This document shows positions 17,794 through 24,632 of a DNA stretch of 64,000 nt, one piece after another (position 1 is the stretch's first letter; every line of letters starts with the position of its first letter). This DNA is from JBDIAG01 sp963835085 (GTDB lineage Bacteria > Actinomycetota > Actinomycetes > Actinomycetales > CAWJMD01): positions 2,232,001-2,296,000 of the forward strand of contig CAWIED010000001.1 in NCBI GenBank assembly GCA_963835085.1, in the 5' to 3' direction. The notes below the pieces were generated by a model. That model had not been told where the DNA came from, did not search any database, and saw only the letters and a list, made by a program, of their open reading frames with translations. A program made the position numbers and the translations under genes.

Positions 17794-18528
17794 TCACGAC
17801 GTAGCTCGGCGCCGCTGGAGAGTTTGGTCGCTGTCGTACAGCCCGAACTGAATACTCGTGAGCAGCCGGAAGGGCAGCGCCAACGGGTGCATGTCAGACG
17901 CCCGGCCCGGCTCCATCTCTCTGTCGCACGCCAGCACCTCGTCTAGGCCGAAGATCTCCACCTCGCCTTCCCAGGCGCTGGACTCCCCCATTTCCGTAGG
18001 ATGACTTCCCCACAGTCGGGTGACCAGATCGATAGGATTCCCCTCGGCCACGAATTGCCAATCCAAGAGTTGCGCGACGTGCTTGCCGAAGAGAACTGCG
18101 TAGCGGTGAGCCATCTCTCCGGAGACCGCGCCGAGCCCGTCAGGCAGCTCGGCCGTGACAGCGCTGGCACCTGCCATCTGCCAATCGCTGACCGGTCGCA
18201 ACGACAACCAATGATGAAATGCGGGGACACGCGCTTGCTCCTCAGGAGAGAAGGCGGGATCGACGGGCCACGGAATCAATAGGGCGCAGCTGACTTCGAG
18301 AGGGTCGAACCACAACTGCCCCTTGACTGAAGGCATCGGGGGACACATACCCACCCAGCACTTGGCGCCAGGAGCCCACCAATCCGCCGCAACGGCGTGG
18401 TCCCCCGCTGCCGAGTAAGCACGCAGCAACTGCGCGAGCATCACCTCACCGGCATCGTCGAGTCGCTGAGCGAGCTCTTCCGGCGGCCGCCTCATCCCGC
18501 ACGCGCAGATAGTCAGAGAACGCGACAC
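17794..18528 (-). CDS. hypothetical protein, possible immunity partner
   Basis: A 244-residue protein I do not recognise. It has no signal peptide and no clear membrane segment; the sequence is rich in Trp and Pro (WWAPGAKCW, LIPWPVDPAF, WLSLRPVSDW), as in many cytoplasmic immunity proteins. It begins 22 bases downstream of the ParB-like-fold gene in the same direction, so the two are probably co-transcribed. Local composition is less GC-biased than the neighbouring operon, in keeping with acquired DNA. An internal ATG at 18495 is an alternative start. Function is not established; the immunity suggestion rests only on position. Confidence 0.5.
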   Translation of the reverse strand: MSRSLTICACGMRRPPEELAQRLDDAGEVMLAQLLRAYSAAGDHAVAADWWAPGAKCWVGMCPPMPSVKGQLWFDPLEVSCALLIPWPVDPAFSPEEQARVPAFHHWLSLRPVSDWQMAGASAVTAELPDGLGAVSGEMAHRYAVLFGKHVAQLLDWQFVAEGNPIDLVTRLWGSHPTEMGESSAWEGEVEIFGLDEVLACDREMEPGRASDMHPLALPFRLLTSIQFGLYDSDQTLQRRRATS

Positions 18529-18549
18529 CCATTCGTTCAGTTTTGCGAC

Positions 18550-19215
18550 TCATCGTTCCATTCCTCTGTCTCGCCGCCTTCTTGAATAGCCCAACCTGTG
18601 TGGGTGCCGCTCGCCACCGGCGAGATCTGTGATACTGCGCAAGGTCGGCAAACCGCTCGTCACTCGTGGCAACTCAAGGCTACCTTCAAGTGGAAACTTC
18701 GCACCCGACGACAAATTGGGCTGACTGGCAGCCTTGAAGAGCACGGCTTCCCCAAAAGTAGCTGCCCGGACACCTTTAGGGTAGATCATCGACCCGCTAG
18801 AACTATCTCTAGACAGACCATCTGCGGACGCGTATATGGTTCGCTCCAGCAGCACACGACGGCCACTTGGCAAGTAGTCAGAGAATTCGCGAATATGCGC
18901 CGGAACACACTCAAGTCCGACTGTTCGCGCCGCCCACACCCGTCGATTGTCAAGACTGATAAATTGCCCGGGAGCAATAGGAACCACCTCAATCGGCTCG
19001 CTCACATACCCATCCCGCGCAAATCTCTCAGCGAGCGTCCGCAACGGGATCTGTTTGCCGGCCAGCCACGTGGTGGCACCGATCGTGCTCTGGCTGAAGC
19101 GCACCTCCAGGGTGCGCACGTAGACCCGACCATCGTCCACGGGACGCGACGGAACCCAACCGCCCCCTCCGCTAGGCGCACCTGATGGCGACCAAGCAGA
19201 CACCTCGTCTGACAT
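18550..19215 (-). CDS. ParB/sulfiredoxin-like fold protein, possible toxin
   Basis: About 221 residues from the ATG at 19215 (an upstream in-frame start at 19260 is also possible). A central segment reads VRFSQSTIG, then PIEVVPIAPGQFISLDNRRVWAA, the pattern of the ParB-like nuclease/sulfiredoxin fold seen in C-terminal toxin domains of polymorphic toxins and in phage proteins. The N-terminus is a short Ser/Gly/Pro-rich stretch without secretion signal, so it may be a free-standing or orphan module. The C-terminal ~20 residues are basic (YSRRRRDRGMER). The region around 18600-18950 is notably less GC-rich than its surroundings. Next gene downstream could be its partner. Call is tentative. Confidence 0.5.
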   Translation of the reverse strand: MSDEVSAWSPSGAPSGGGGWVPSRPVDDGRVYVRTLEVRFSQSTIGATTWLAGKQIPLRTLAERFARDGYVSEPIEVVPIAPGQFISLDNRRVWAARTVGLECVPAHIREFSDYLPSGRRVLLERTIYASADGLSRDSSSGSMIYPKGVRAATFGEAVLFKAASQPNLSSGAKFPLEGSLELPRVTSGLPTLRSITDLAGGERHPHRLGYSRRRRDRGMER

Positions 19216-19528
19216 CGTCCCCCACCGCGCCCGTCGTCGACCTGTACGCGTCGCACTCAATCAGACTCCGGCTCGCGCCGCAGAAACGATCCAGGCGCTT
19301 GTGGATAACACGTTGCGGCCGTCTGAGAAGTCGTCGTGGCCATGACGAGACGCCCGATTGGTGGCGTGCGATCCGTCCGGACCCAAACCTCAAGGTTCTT
19401 CCAACGCGGGCACCAGGGTCGCCCCGCACCGGAACAGCTTGAGCACAGAGGCTCGCAGCGATGCGAAGGCTAATATCGGCCGATCCACGGCATTCGCCAC
19501 GGAATGCTCTCCTGCCAAGGAGCCCGCC

Positions 19529-19906
19529 TTGCGCGTCGTTCAGATCGCTCAGCACGCAACCGACCTGGCGCGAGCCACGCGGTTCTACACGAACCTGCTC
19601 GGCGTCGAGCCACGCGCCAGCTTCGATCCACCAGGGTTGGTGTTCTTCGACCTGGACGGCGTTCGGCTGATGTTGGAGGGCCCGGCTCCCAGCGCCCTGC
19701 TGTACCTGGCAGTGGATGACCTGACGGCGACCATCGCACGGTTGGCAGAGTCGGGAATCGCCATCGAGGCCCCACCACATCTGATCTTCACGCATGAAGA
19801 CGACGCTCTCGGGCCTGCCGGTAGTCAGGAGTGGCAAGCAGTCATCCGTGACAGCGAGGGCAACCTAGTCGGCTTGGTAGAGCATCGCCAGGGAACGGCC
19901 GGCTGA
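19529..19906 (+). CDS. VOC (glyoxalase/bleomycin-resistance fold) family protein
   Basis: A 125-residue single-domain VOC protein made of two beta-alpha-beta3 units: QIAQHATDLARATRFYTNLLG begins the first, LYLAVDDLTATIARLAESGI the second, and it ends with GNLVGLVEH. Candidate metal ligands are the His of QIAQHATD, Glu in RLMLEGP and the final EH. The TTG start at 19529 is chosen because AAGGAG lies six bases before it and the fold begins immediately; the open frame upstream (to 19358) is not protein-like. The substrate is unknown; the family includes isomerases, dioxygenases and binding proteins for drugs. Confidence 0.75.
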   Translation: MRVVQIAQHATDLARATRFYTNLLGVEPRASFDPPGLVFFDLDGVRLMLEGPAPSALLYLAVDDLTATIARLAESGIAIEAPPHLIFTHEDDALGPAGSQEWQAVIRDSEGNLVGLVEHRQGTAG

Positions 19907-19957
19907 GGACCCGCGCCGGACTCATCGTCCGGAACTCGGCCTGAGGCTCACGACGCC

Positions 19958-21667
19958 TCAGCCATCCTCGTCGCCTCCGCGACGCAACCAGAGTGTGGTC
20001 TCTCCCGGGAGACAGTCGCTTATCGGTCTGCTGGTGATCAGGATCTTCCCGTCCGGCAGGGCGACGGGTTCGGTGCCGAAGTTCGTGATCGTCTCCCACC
20101 CGTTCGGCCGGCGGAAGTGCAGCACGCTCGGCACGTCGGTGTCGAGCCACTCAAATTCCTCGACCGTCTGCAACTCCCGTCGCAGTCGCAGGGCGTGACG
20201 ATACAGGTTCAACGTGGAATCGGGATCGGCGTCCTGAACCTCGACCGCGTACTCCCCGAACCAGGCCGGCTGCGGAAGGTGCGCGCCTCCGGCGCCGAAC
20301 CCGAATGACCGGCCTTCGCGCGTCCAGGGCAACGGCACCCGGCTGCCGTCACGACCCAGTCCTTCACGGGCCCGCTGCTCGGGGTCGGCGCGCCAGAACA
20401 CGGGATCCTGACGCTGTTCGTCGGGAATGTCTGCGACCTCACCGAGTCCCAGTTCCTCGCCCTGATAGAGGTAGGCGCTCCCGGGCAGGGCGAAGATCAG
20501 GAGCGTCGCCGCCCGCGCCCGCCTCTGGCCCGCGGCGAGGTCGAGCCACTCGGCGGGGCCGCCGGCCCGGATCCACTCGGCGCCCTGCTTGATCTTCCGG
20601 TCGGTGCGCAGCGGCAGCCCATAGCGGGTCGGATGCCGCACCATGTCGTGGTTGGACAGAACCCAGGTTGTCGTGGAACCGGTCGCCGCGGCCTGCGCCA
20701 CGTTTTCCGTGATGATCCGGCGGAACTGCCCGGCGTCGAAATCTGCTTCCAGCAGGTCGAAATTAAAGGCCTGCCCCAGTCCCTGCGCGCTGGCATACCT
20801 CGCGCGACGCTCATGGGTCGACACCCACGCCTCGGCTACCCCGATCCGGGGCGGGTCGTACTCCTGGAACACCGCGCGCCATTCGGCGTAGATCTCGTGC
20901 ACGTCGTCGCGATCCCAGAGGGGGTGCCGTCCATTGCTGGGGTCCATGGCTTGAAGGTCTGCAAAGCTCGGCAGATCGGCCGGCAGATCCTTTGCCAATC
21001 CATGCGCGACGTCGATCCGGAAGCCGTCCACACCGCGATCGGCCCAGAATCGCAGCGTCCGCACGAAGTCCGCGTGTACCTCAGGGTTGTTCCAGTTGAA
21101 GTCGGGCTGCTCCTTGGCGAAGTGGTGCAGATACCACTGCCCGTCACCGACCGGCTCCCAGGCGGGGCCACCGAAGGCCGCCGGCCAATCCGCCGGCGGC
21201 ATTTCGCGGTCGCGGCCGAACCCGTCGCGGAAGATATAGCGGTCGCGCTCCGGCGATCCCGCAGGGGCCGCGAGCGCGGCCCGGAACCACTCGTGCCGGT
21301 CGGAGGAGTGGTTCGGGACGATGTCGATGATGATCCGGATCCCGGAGTCGTGCAGTGCGGCAACCAACTCGTCGAAATCGGCCAGCGTGCCGAGCCTGGG
21401 GTCGACGTCGCGATAGTCGTCGACGTCGTAGCCGCCGTCGGCGAGAGCCGACGGGTAGAACGGGCAGACCCACACGGCATCGATCCCTAGTTGCGCCAGG
21501 TAGGGCACGTGTGCGGTGATCCCGGGAACGTCGCCGACGCCATCGCCGTTGGAATCGGAAAAGCTGCGGGGATAGACCTGATAGACGGTGGCCTGCCGCC
21601 ACCAGTCGGCGTCCGCACCCTCGCCGCTGACGGCTCGGGCGGGCAGGCTCTCGGTCATGGTGATCAC
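19958..21667 (-). CDS. GH13 alpha-glucosidase (oligo-1,6-glucosidase type)
   Basis: A 569-residue cytoplasmic glycoside hydrolase family 13 enzyme that releases glucose from alpha-glucosides. The conserved regions are visible: WWRQATVYQVYPRSFSDSNGDGVGD at the start, DIVPNHSSD (region I), GFRIDVAHGL with the nucleophile Asp, VAEAWV with the acid/base Glu and LSNHDMVRHPTRYG with the transition-state Asp. Length fits the family. The start could be GTG 21667 or ATG 21658; neither has a strong ribosome-binding site. It is divergent from the ROK regulator, which probably controls it. A trehalose synthase (TreS) is less likely because it lacks the extra C-terminal features of that group. Confidence 0.88.
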   Translation of the reverse strand: MITMTESLPARAVSGEGADADWWRQATVYQVYPRSFSDSNGDGVGDVPGITAHVPYLAQLGIDAVWVCPFYPSALADGGYDVDDYRDVDPRLGTLADFDELVAALHDSGIRIIIDIVPNHSSDRHEWFRAALAAPAGSPERDRYIFRDGFGRDREMPPADWPAAFGGPAWEPVGDGQWYLHHFAKEQPDFNWNNPEVHADFVRTLRFWADRGVDGFRIDVAHGLAKDLPADLPSFADLQAMDPSNGRHPLWDRDDVHEIYAEWRAVFQEYDPPRIGVAEAWVSTHERRARYASAQGLGQAFNFDLLEADFDAGQFRRIITENVAQAAATGSTTTWVLSNHDMVRHPTRYGLPLRTDRKIKQGAEWIRAGGPAEWLDLAAGQRRARAATLLIFALPGSAYLYQGEELGLGEVADIPDEQRQDPVFWRADPEQRAREGLGRDGSRVPLPWTREGRSFGFGAGGAHLPQPAWFGEYAVEVQDADPDSTLNLYRHALRLRRELQTVEEFEWLDTDVPSVLHFRRPNGWETITNFGTEPVALPDGKILITSRPISDCLPGETTLWLRRGGDEDG

Positions 21668-21942
21668 TGTTCTCTGAGGTGCTACAACGTCGCTCGGCTG
21701 AGGACGACGTTAGCCATTGTTAGGCTCCTGACTCTCGGGGGTCTGGGAAATGGGTGTCGTGACCACATGCCGCCACTCCCGGGTGGTCTTAGTCGTCGAC
21801 GTGAGCCGTAGGAGCAGGGATGCCGTCACCATGTTCCTTCCTCGGAACTGTGAGGGAATGCTGTGAGTGCTCCACTGGATCCAGCCTGCAGACTGACGAG
21901 ACATTGTGACGTGCTACAGCGTGAGGACAAGGGATCGGGCGA
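21668..21942. promoter_or_regulatory. divergent regulatory region between alpha-glucosidase and ROK gene
   Basis: A 275-base spacer carrying promoters for both directions. It contains the close direct repeat GTTAGCCATTGTTAGG (about 21710-21725) and CTGTGAGGGAATGCTGTGAG (about 21848-21867), each with two copies of a short word (GTTAG, CTGTGAG), which are candidate operator half-sites for the ROK protein. No gene is seen inside it. Confidence 0.4.
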
Positions 21943-23181
21943 ATGAACTTCTCGTCAGCGACATCGCCCAAGCTGGTCAACGCAGTCGCGGTGCTCGGCT
22001 TCGCCTGGGACCGGGAAGCGTTCACCGCCAGCGATGCCATGGTTGCCACCGGGCTCACGCGCTCTACCGTGATCGGGTTGTGCGACGAACTCCTCGAACT
22101 GGGCTGGCTCACCGAGTTGGCCGATTCGCGCGCTGACGGCACGCAATACCTCAAGGGCCGACCGGCTCGCCGCTACGCGTTGTCGGCCAGCCGAGCAGTA
22201 GTGATCGGCATCGACGCGGGAATCCACACCGTCACAACCCAGGTCGCCGACCTGCAGGGCAGGGTGCTCTCCCACGCCAGCAGGTCGCTGATCGGTCCAT
22301 GGCCGACGGCGAGCGAGCGGGTCGATGCGATCGAGCAGGGAATCGAGAACGGCCTTGCCGAAGCCGGGGTCACGGCAGCCGAGGTGCTCTGTGTCGTCGT
22401 GGGAGTGCCCGCTCCCACTGACGCACAGGGCAACTCCCCCGAAGGCCCCAACGGCTTCTGGCGTCGGATGAATCCCGACCTGCGTGCCCGCCTGGACACC
22501 TACGGTTGGACCACGATCATCGAGAACGACGCCAATCTGGCCGCGATCGGTGAAGGCGCAGTAGGCGCCGGGGTCGGCTTCGACTGCTTCATCACCCTGC
22601 TTGCCGGGGAGCGATTCGGATCTGGATGCGTCGTCGACGGCAGACTGCTGAGGGGAAGCCACGGAGGTGCCGGGGAGTCGCATCCGATGGCGTTGATCGA
22701 CGGCGTCGGTGAGGCCGACGGCATCGGGGAGACGGCACGGCAATGGGCCAGGCAGGCCCGCGACGCCGGCGACATCCCCGCCGACAGCGCACTGATGCAG
22801 ATCCCCCGCGATGCGCTGAATGCCGAGGCGGTGTTCCGCGCGGCCGATCAGGGCGACCCCACAGCGCTGGAGATCATCGGGCGCATCTCCGAGCGGCTGG
22901 CCAGGATCTGTGCCGTGATGGGCGGCCTGCTCGACGTCGATCGCATCATCCTCGCCGGCGGCGTCGCGAAGTCGCTGGACGTATTGCTGGAGCACACCGC
23001 ACGACGACTGTCGGAATTGATGCAGTTGCGGCCACCGGAGCTGGTCGCGTCCGATCTGGGCAGCGAAGTCGTGACGGTTGGGGCCGTGATGCGCGCTCTC
23101 GCCTGGGGCAAGGACAACCTCCGCACCCTGGTGGCTGAATCGCCGTCTGTGGCGGTACGCGCTGTCCCGGCTCCCAGCTGA
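21943..23181 (+). CDS. ROK-family transcriptional regulator
   Basis: A 412-residue protein with an N-terminal winged helix-turn-helix (residues ~8-80; FTASDAMVATGLTRSTVIGLCDELLELGWL) and a C-terminal ROK sugar-kinase fold. The phosphate-binding motif (VVIGIDAGIHTVTTQVADL), the IENDANLAAIGEG motif and the second ATP loop (DRIILAGGVAKS) are kept, but the CxCGxxGCxE zinc motif of ROK kinases is missing; the place reads GGAGESHPM. It therefore most likely acts as a sugar-responsive repressor rather than a kinase. Its divergent neighbour is the alpha-glucosidase gene, an obvious target. GGGATCGGG lies upstream of the ATG. Confidence 0.85.
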   Translation: MNFSSATSPKLVNAVAVLGFAWDREAFTASDAMVATGLTRSTVIGLCDELLELGWLTELADSRADGTQYLKGRPARRYALSASRAVVIGIDAGIHTVTTQVADLQGRVLSHASRSLIGPWPTASERVDAIEQGIENGLAEAGVTAAEVLCVVVGVPAPTDAQGNSPEGPNGFWRRMNPDLRARLDTYGWTTIIENDANLAAIGEGAVGAGVGFDCFITLLAGERFGSGCVVDGRLLRGSHGGAGESHPMALIDGVGEADGIGETARQWARQARDAGDIPADSALMQIPRDALNAEAVFRAADQGDPTALEIIGRISERLARICAVMGGLLDVDRIILAGGVAKSLDVLLEHTARRLSELMQLRPPELVASDLGSEVVTVGAVMRALAWGKDNLRTLVAESPSVAVRAVPAPS

Positions 23182-23201
23182 AGCGTGCTCCGCATGCCAC
23201 A

Positions 23202-23230
23202 GAGGGGCCGACCATGATGGTCGGCCCCTC
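23202..23230. terminator. strong hairpin after the ROK gene
   Basis: GAGGGGCCGACCAT and its exact complement are separated by a single G, giving a 14-bp perfect inverted repeat (a shorter stem with a CATGATG loop in practice). It lies between the ROK gene and the converging phasin remnant, so it could stop transcription from both sides. No U-run follows. Confidence 0.65.
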
Positions 23231-23257
23231 CTGGTGGGCGTGCTCTCAGCGGATGGT

Positions 23258-23407
23258 TCAGCAGAACACCGATCGGTTCAACAGAACACCCGGGCCCGGA
23301 ACACTGCCCAACAACTCCAGCGTCGTCAGGAACGCATCCTGCGACTGCTTCACGGCCGCAAGTTGCTGCTCCTGCAGCTTGCCGGCCAACTCCACGAACT
23401 GCGACAT
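23258..23407 (-). pseudogene. truncated phasin-like gene (49 codons)
   Basis: Starts with MSQFVELAGKLQEQQLAAVK and matches the intact gene at 30320-30607 for about 37 residues, with substitutions, to GSVPG. Then a deletion joins it to the downstream intergenic sequence, giving a short unrelated tail (VLLNRSVFC) and a TGA at 23258. The ribosome-binding site (GAAGAGGAGAC) and promoter region are retained, so a 49-residue peptide could still be made. The divergence from the intact copy shows the duplication is not recent. Confidence 0.75.
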
Positions 23408-23541
23408 GAGATGTCTCCTCTTCGACGATCTGACAGGGGTTTTCGATCAACCCAACGTAGATAAGTATGCCAGATTCTTGATTGGCTTACCAAGCAACCC
23501 ATGGTCTCCTGGGTACCTGTCGGGCCACTACCGTCATCCCC

Positions 23542-23823
23542 GTGGACCTGGCCAAGCTGCAGTCGATCATCGAGAGCACCTACGGCGAGCGCGATCGCGC
23601 GCGCGGAGTGCCGAGCACGGTTGCCTGGCTGGCCGAGGAGTTGGGCGAGCTGGCTCAGTCCGTGCGCAAGGGCACGCGCGCTCAACAGGAGCATGAGTTC
23701 GGCGACGTGATCGCCTGGGTCGTCTCCCTGGCCAACCAGATGGACATAGACCTCACCGCAGCCATAGAGCGCTACGCCCACGGATGCCCGCGCTGTCACG
23801 CCGTGCCGTGCACCTGCCCGTAA
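23542..23823 (+). CDS. MazG-like nucleotide pyrophosphohydrolase
   Basis: A 93-residue protein from GTG 23542 (the open frame reaches up to 23482 but the family begins at VDLAKLQSIIESTYG). The all-alpha NTP-PPase motif is visible: EELGELAQSVRKG followed by EFGDVIAWVVSLANQM, giving the EExxE and ExxD acidic residues that bind magnesium. The C-terminus HGCPRCHAVPCTCP has four cysteines that could bind zinc; I recall the same ending in actinobacterial relatives. It may hydrolyse aberrant or excess nucleoside triphosphates. No clear ribosome-binding site is seen. Confidence 0.75.
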   Translation: MDLAKLQSIIESTYGERDRARGVPSTVAWLAEELGELAQSVRKGTRAQQEHEFGDVIAWVVSLANQMDIDLTAAIERYAHGCPRCHAVPCTCP

Positions 23824-23824
23824 G

Positions 23825-23861
23825 GGCGCGCCGGGGCATAGCGGTTATTTCCCGGCGCGCC
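23825..23861. terminator. bidirectional hairpin between converging genes
   Basis: GGCGCGCCGGG (23825-23835) pairs perfectly with CCCGGCGCGCC (23851-23861) across a 15-base loop. It starts right after the MazG-like stop codon and ends before the converging DsbA-like stop, so it probably terminates both. Read on the minus strand, the 3' half shares CCGGGAAATAANCGC with the hairpin at 60241. Confidence 0.7.
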
Positions 23862-23865
23862 TAGG

Positions 23866-24468
23866 TCAGCTGAAGTCGAGCTCGCCGGTGCGCGAGCGCT
23901 TGAGCTCGTAGAAGTACGGGAACTTGGCCACTGCCACGGCACCGTCCCACAGTTCGCCCGCCTCCTCACCTCGCGGGATCTTCGACAGCACCGGGCCGAA
24001 GAAGGCCGAGCCGTTGATGTGGATGGTGGGCGTACCGACGTCGTCGCCCACCGGGTCCATCCCTTCGTGGTGCGACCTGGCCACCGCCTCGTCGAGCAAT
24101 TCGTCGTCCATCGCGTCGACGAGCTCCGGCTCCAGACCCACCTCAGCCACCGCCTCGGAGATGAGGTCGCGATCGATGGCGCGCTTCTGGTGGTGGATTC
24201 GTTCACCGAAGGCGTCGTACAGCGGCTTGAGCACCTCGTCGCCATGCTTGTCGCGCGCGGCGATCAGCACTCGGACGGGCCCCATCGCCGGACGAAGCAG
24301 TTCGCGGTATTCCTCCGGGAGGTCCTTGTCACGGTTGAGGTAGCCGAGGCTCATCACGTGCCAGCGGACGTCGACGTCACGGACCTTCTCCACCTCCATC
24401 ATCCAGCGCGAGGTGATCCAGGCGAACGGGCAGAGCGGGTCGAACCAGAAGTCAGCAGTATTGGTCAC
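23866..24468 (-). CDS. DsbA-family mycothiol-dependent nitroreductase-like protein (Rv2466c type)
   Basis: A 200-residue thioredoxin-fold protein with an all-helical insertion, close in layout to the actinobacterial FrnE/Rv2466c group. It opens with ADFWFDPLCPFAWITSRWM, placing the active-site motif at residues 13-16 as CPFA: only the first cysteine is present, so a monothiol mechanism with mycothiol or another thiol is implied. The cis-proline loop reads VGTPTIHINGSAFFGPVLS. It is cytoplasmic (no signal peptide). Starts with GTG at 24468. It is divergent from the formate dehydrogenase operon; a functional link is not evident. Confidence 0.82.
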   Translation of the reverse strand: MTNTADFWFDPLCPFAWITSRWMMEVEKVRDVDVRWHVMSLGYLNRDKDLPEEYRELLRPAMGPVRVLIAARDKHGDEVLKPLYDAFGERIHHQKRAIDRDLISEAVAEVGLEPELVDAMDDELLDEAVARSHHEGMDPVGDDVGTPTIHINGSAFFGPVLSKIPRGEEAGELWDGAVAVAKFPYFYELKRSRTGELDFS

Positions 24469-24492
24469 GTCGCCGTAACCACGTTGGTGTCT

Positions 24493-24522
24493 GGGCTTGT
24501 TCCCGTTGGGCTTGTTCCCGTT
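24493..24522. repeat. 15-bp perfect tandem duplication
   Basis: GGGCTTGTTCCCGTT occurs twice head to tail (24493-24507, 24508-24522), with GGGA beginning a third. It lies in the 164-base spacer between the divergent DsbA-like gene and fdhA. Could be replication slippage or a doubled operator. Confidence 0.7.
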
Positions 24523-24632
24523 GGGACGTCAGACGTGTTCCATTGGACGGCACAAAGTCAGGTGGTTGTCGCGCACAGTTCACGCGGAGCGCGCGATTGA
24601 GACCTATGCTGTGCCCCGTGGGAAGGTTCAGC

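Larger units (their letters stand above)
23195..23505. repeat. direct repeat, copy 1 (phasin locus, internally deleted)
   Basis: This segment parallels 30200-30695: the same hairpin (GGGGCCGACCATGATGGTCGGCCCC core), the GGTGGGC-GCTCTCAGC string, paired CAGAACACC words, the 5' part of the phasin-like gene, its ribosome-binding site and the promoter region with GCTTGGTAA and ATCAAG. Copy 1 lacks about 170 bases from the middle of the unit. The two copies have the same orientation and bracket the MazG-like, DsbA-like and formate dehydrogenase genes. Confidence 0.8.

Noticed and set aside
19958..21667. Trehalose synthase (TreS) that would complete the GlgE pathway
   Set aside because: Motifs and the divergent ROK regulator fit an alpha-glucosidase better, and the usual TreS sequence features were not recognised.
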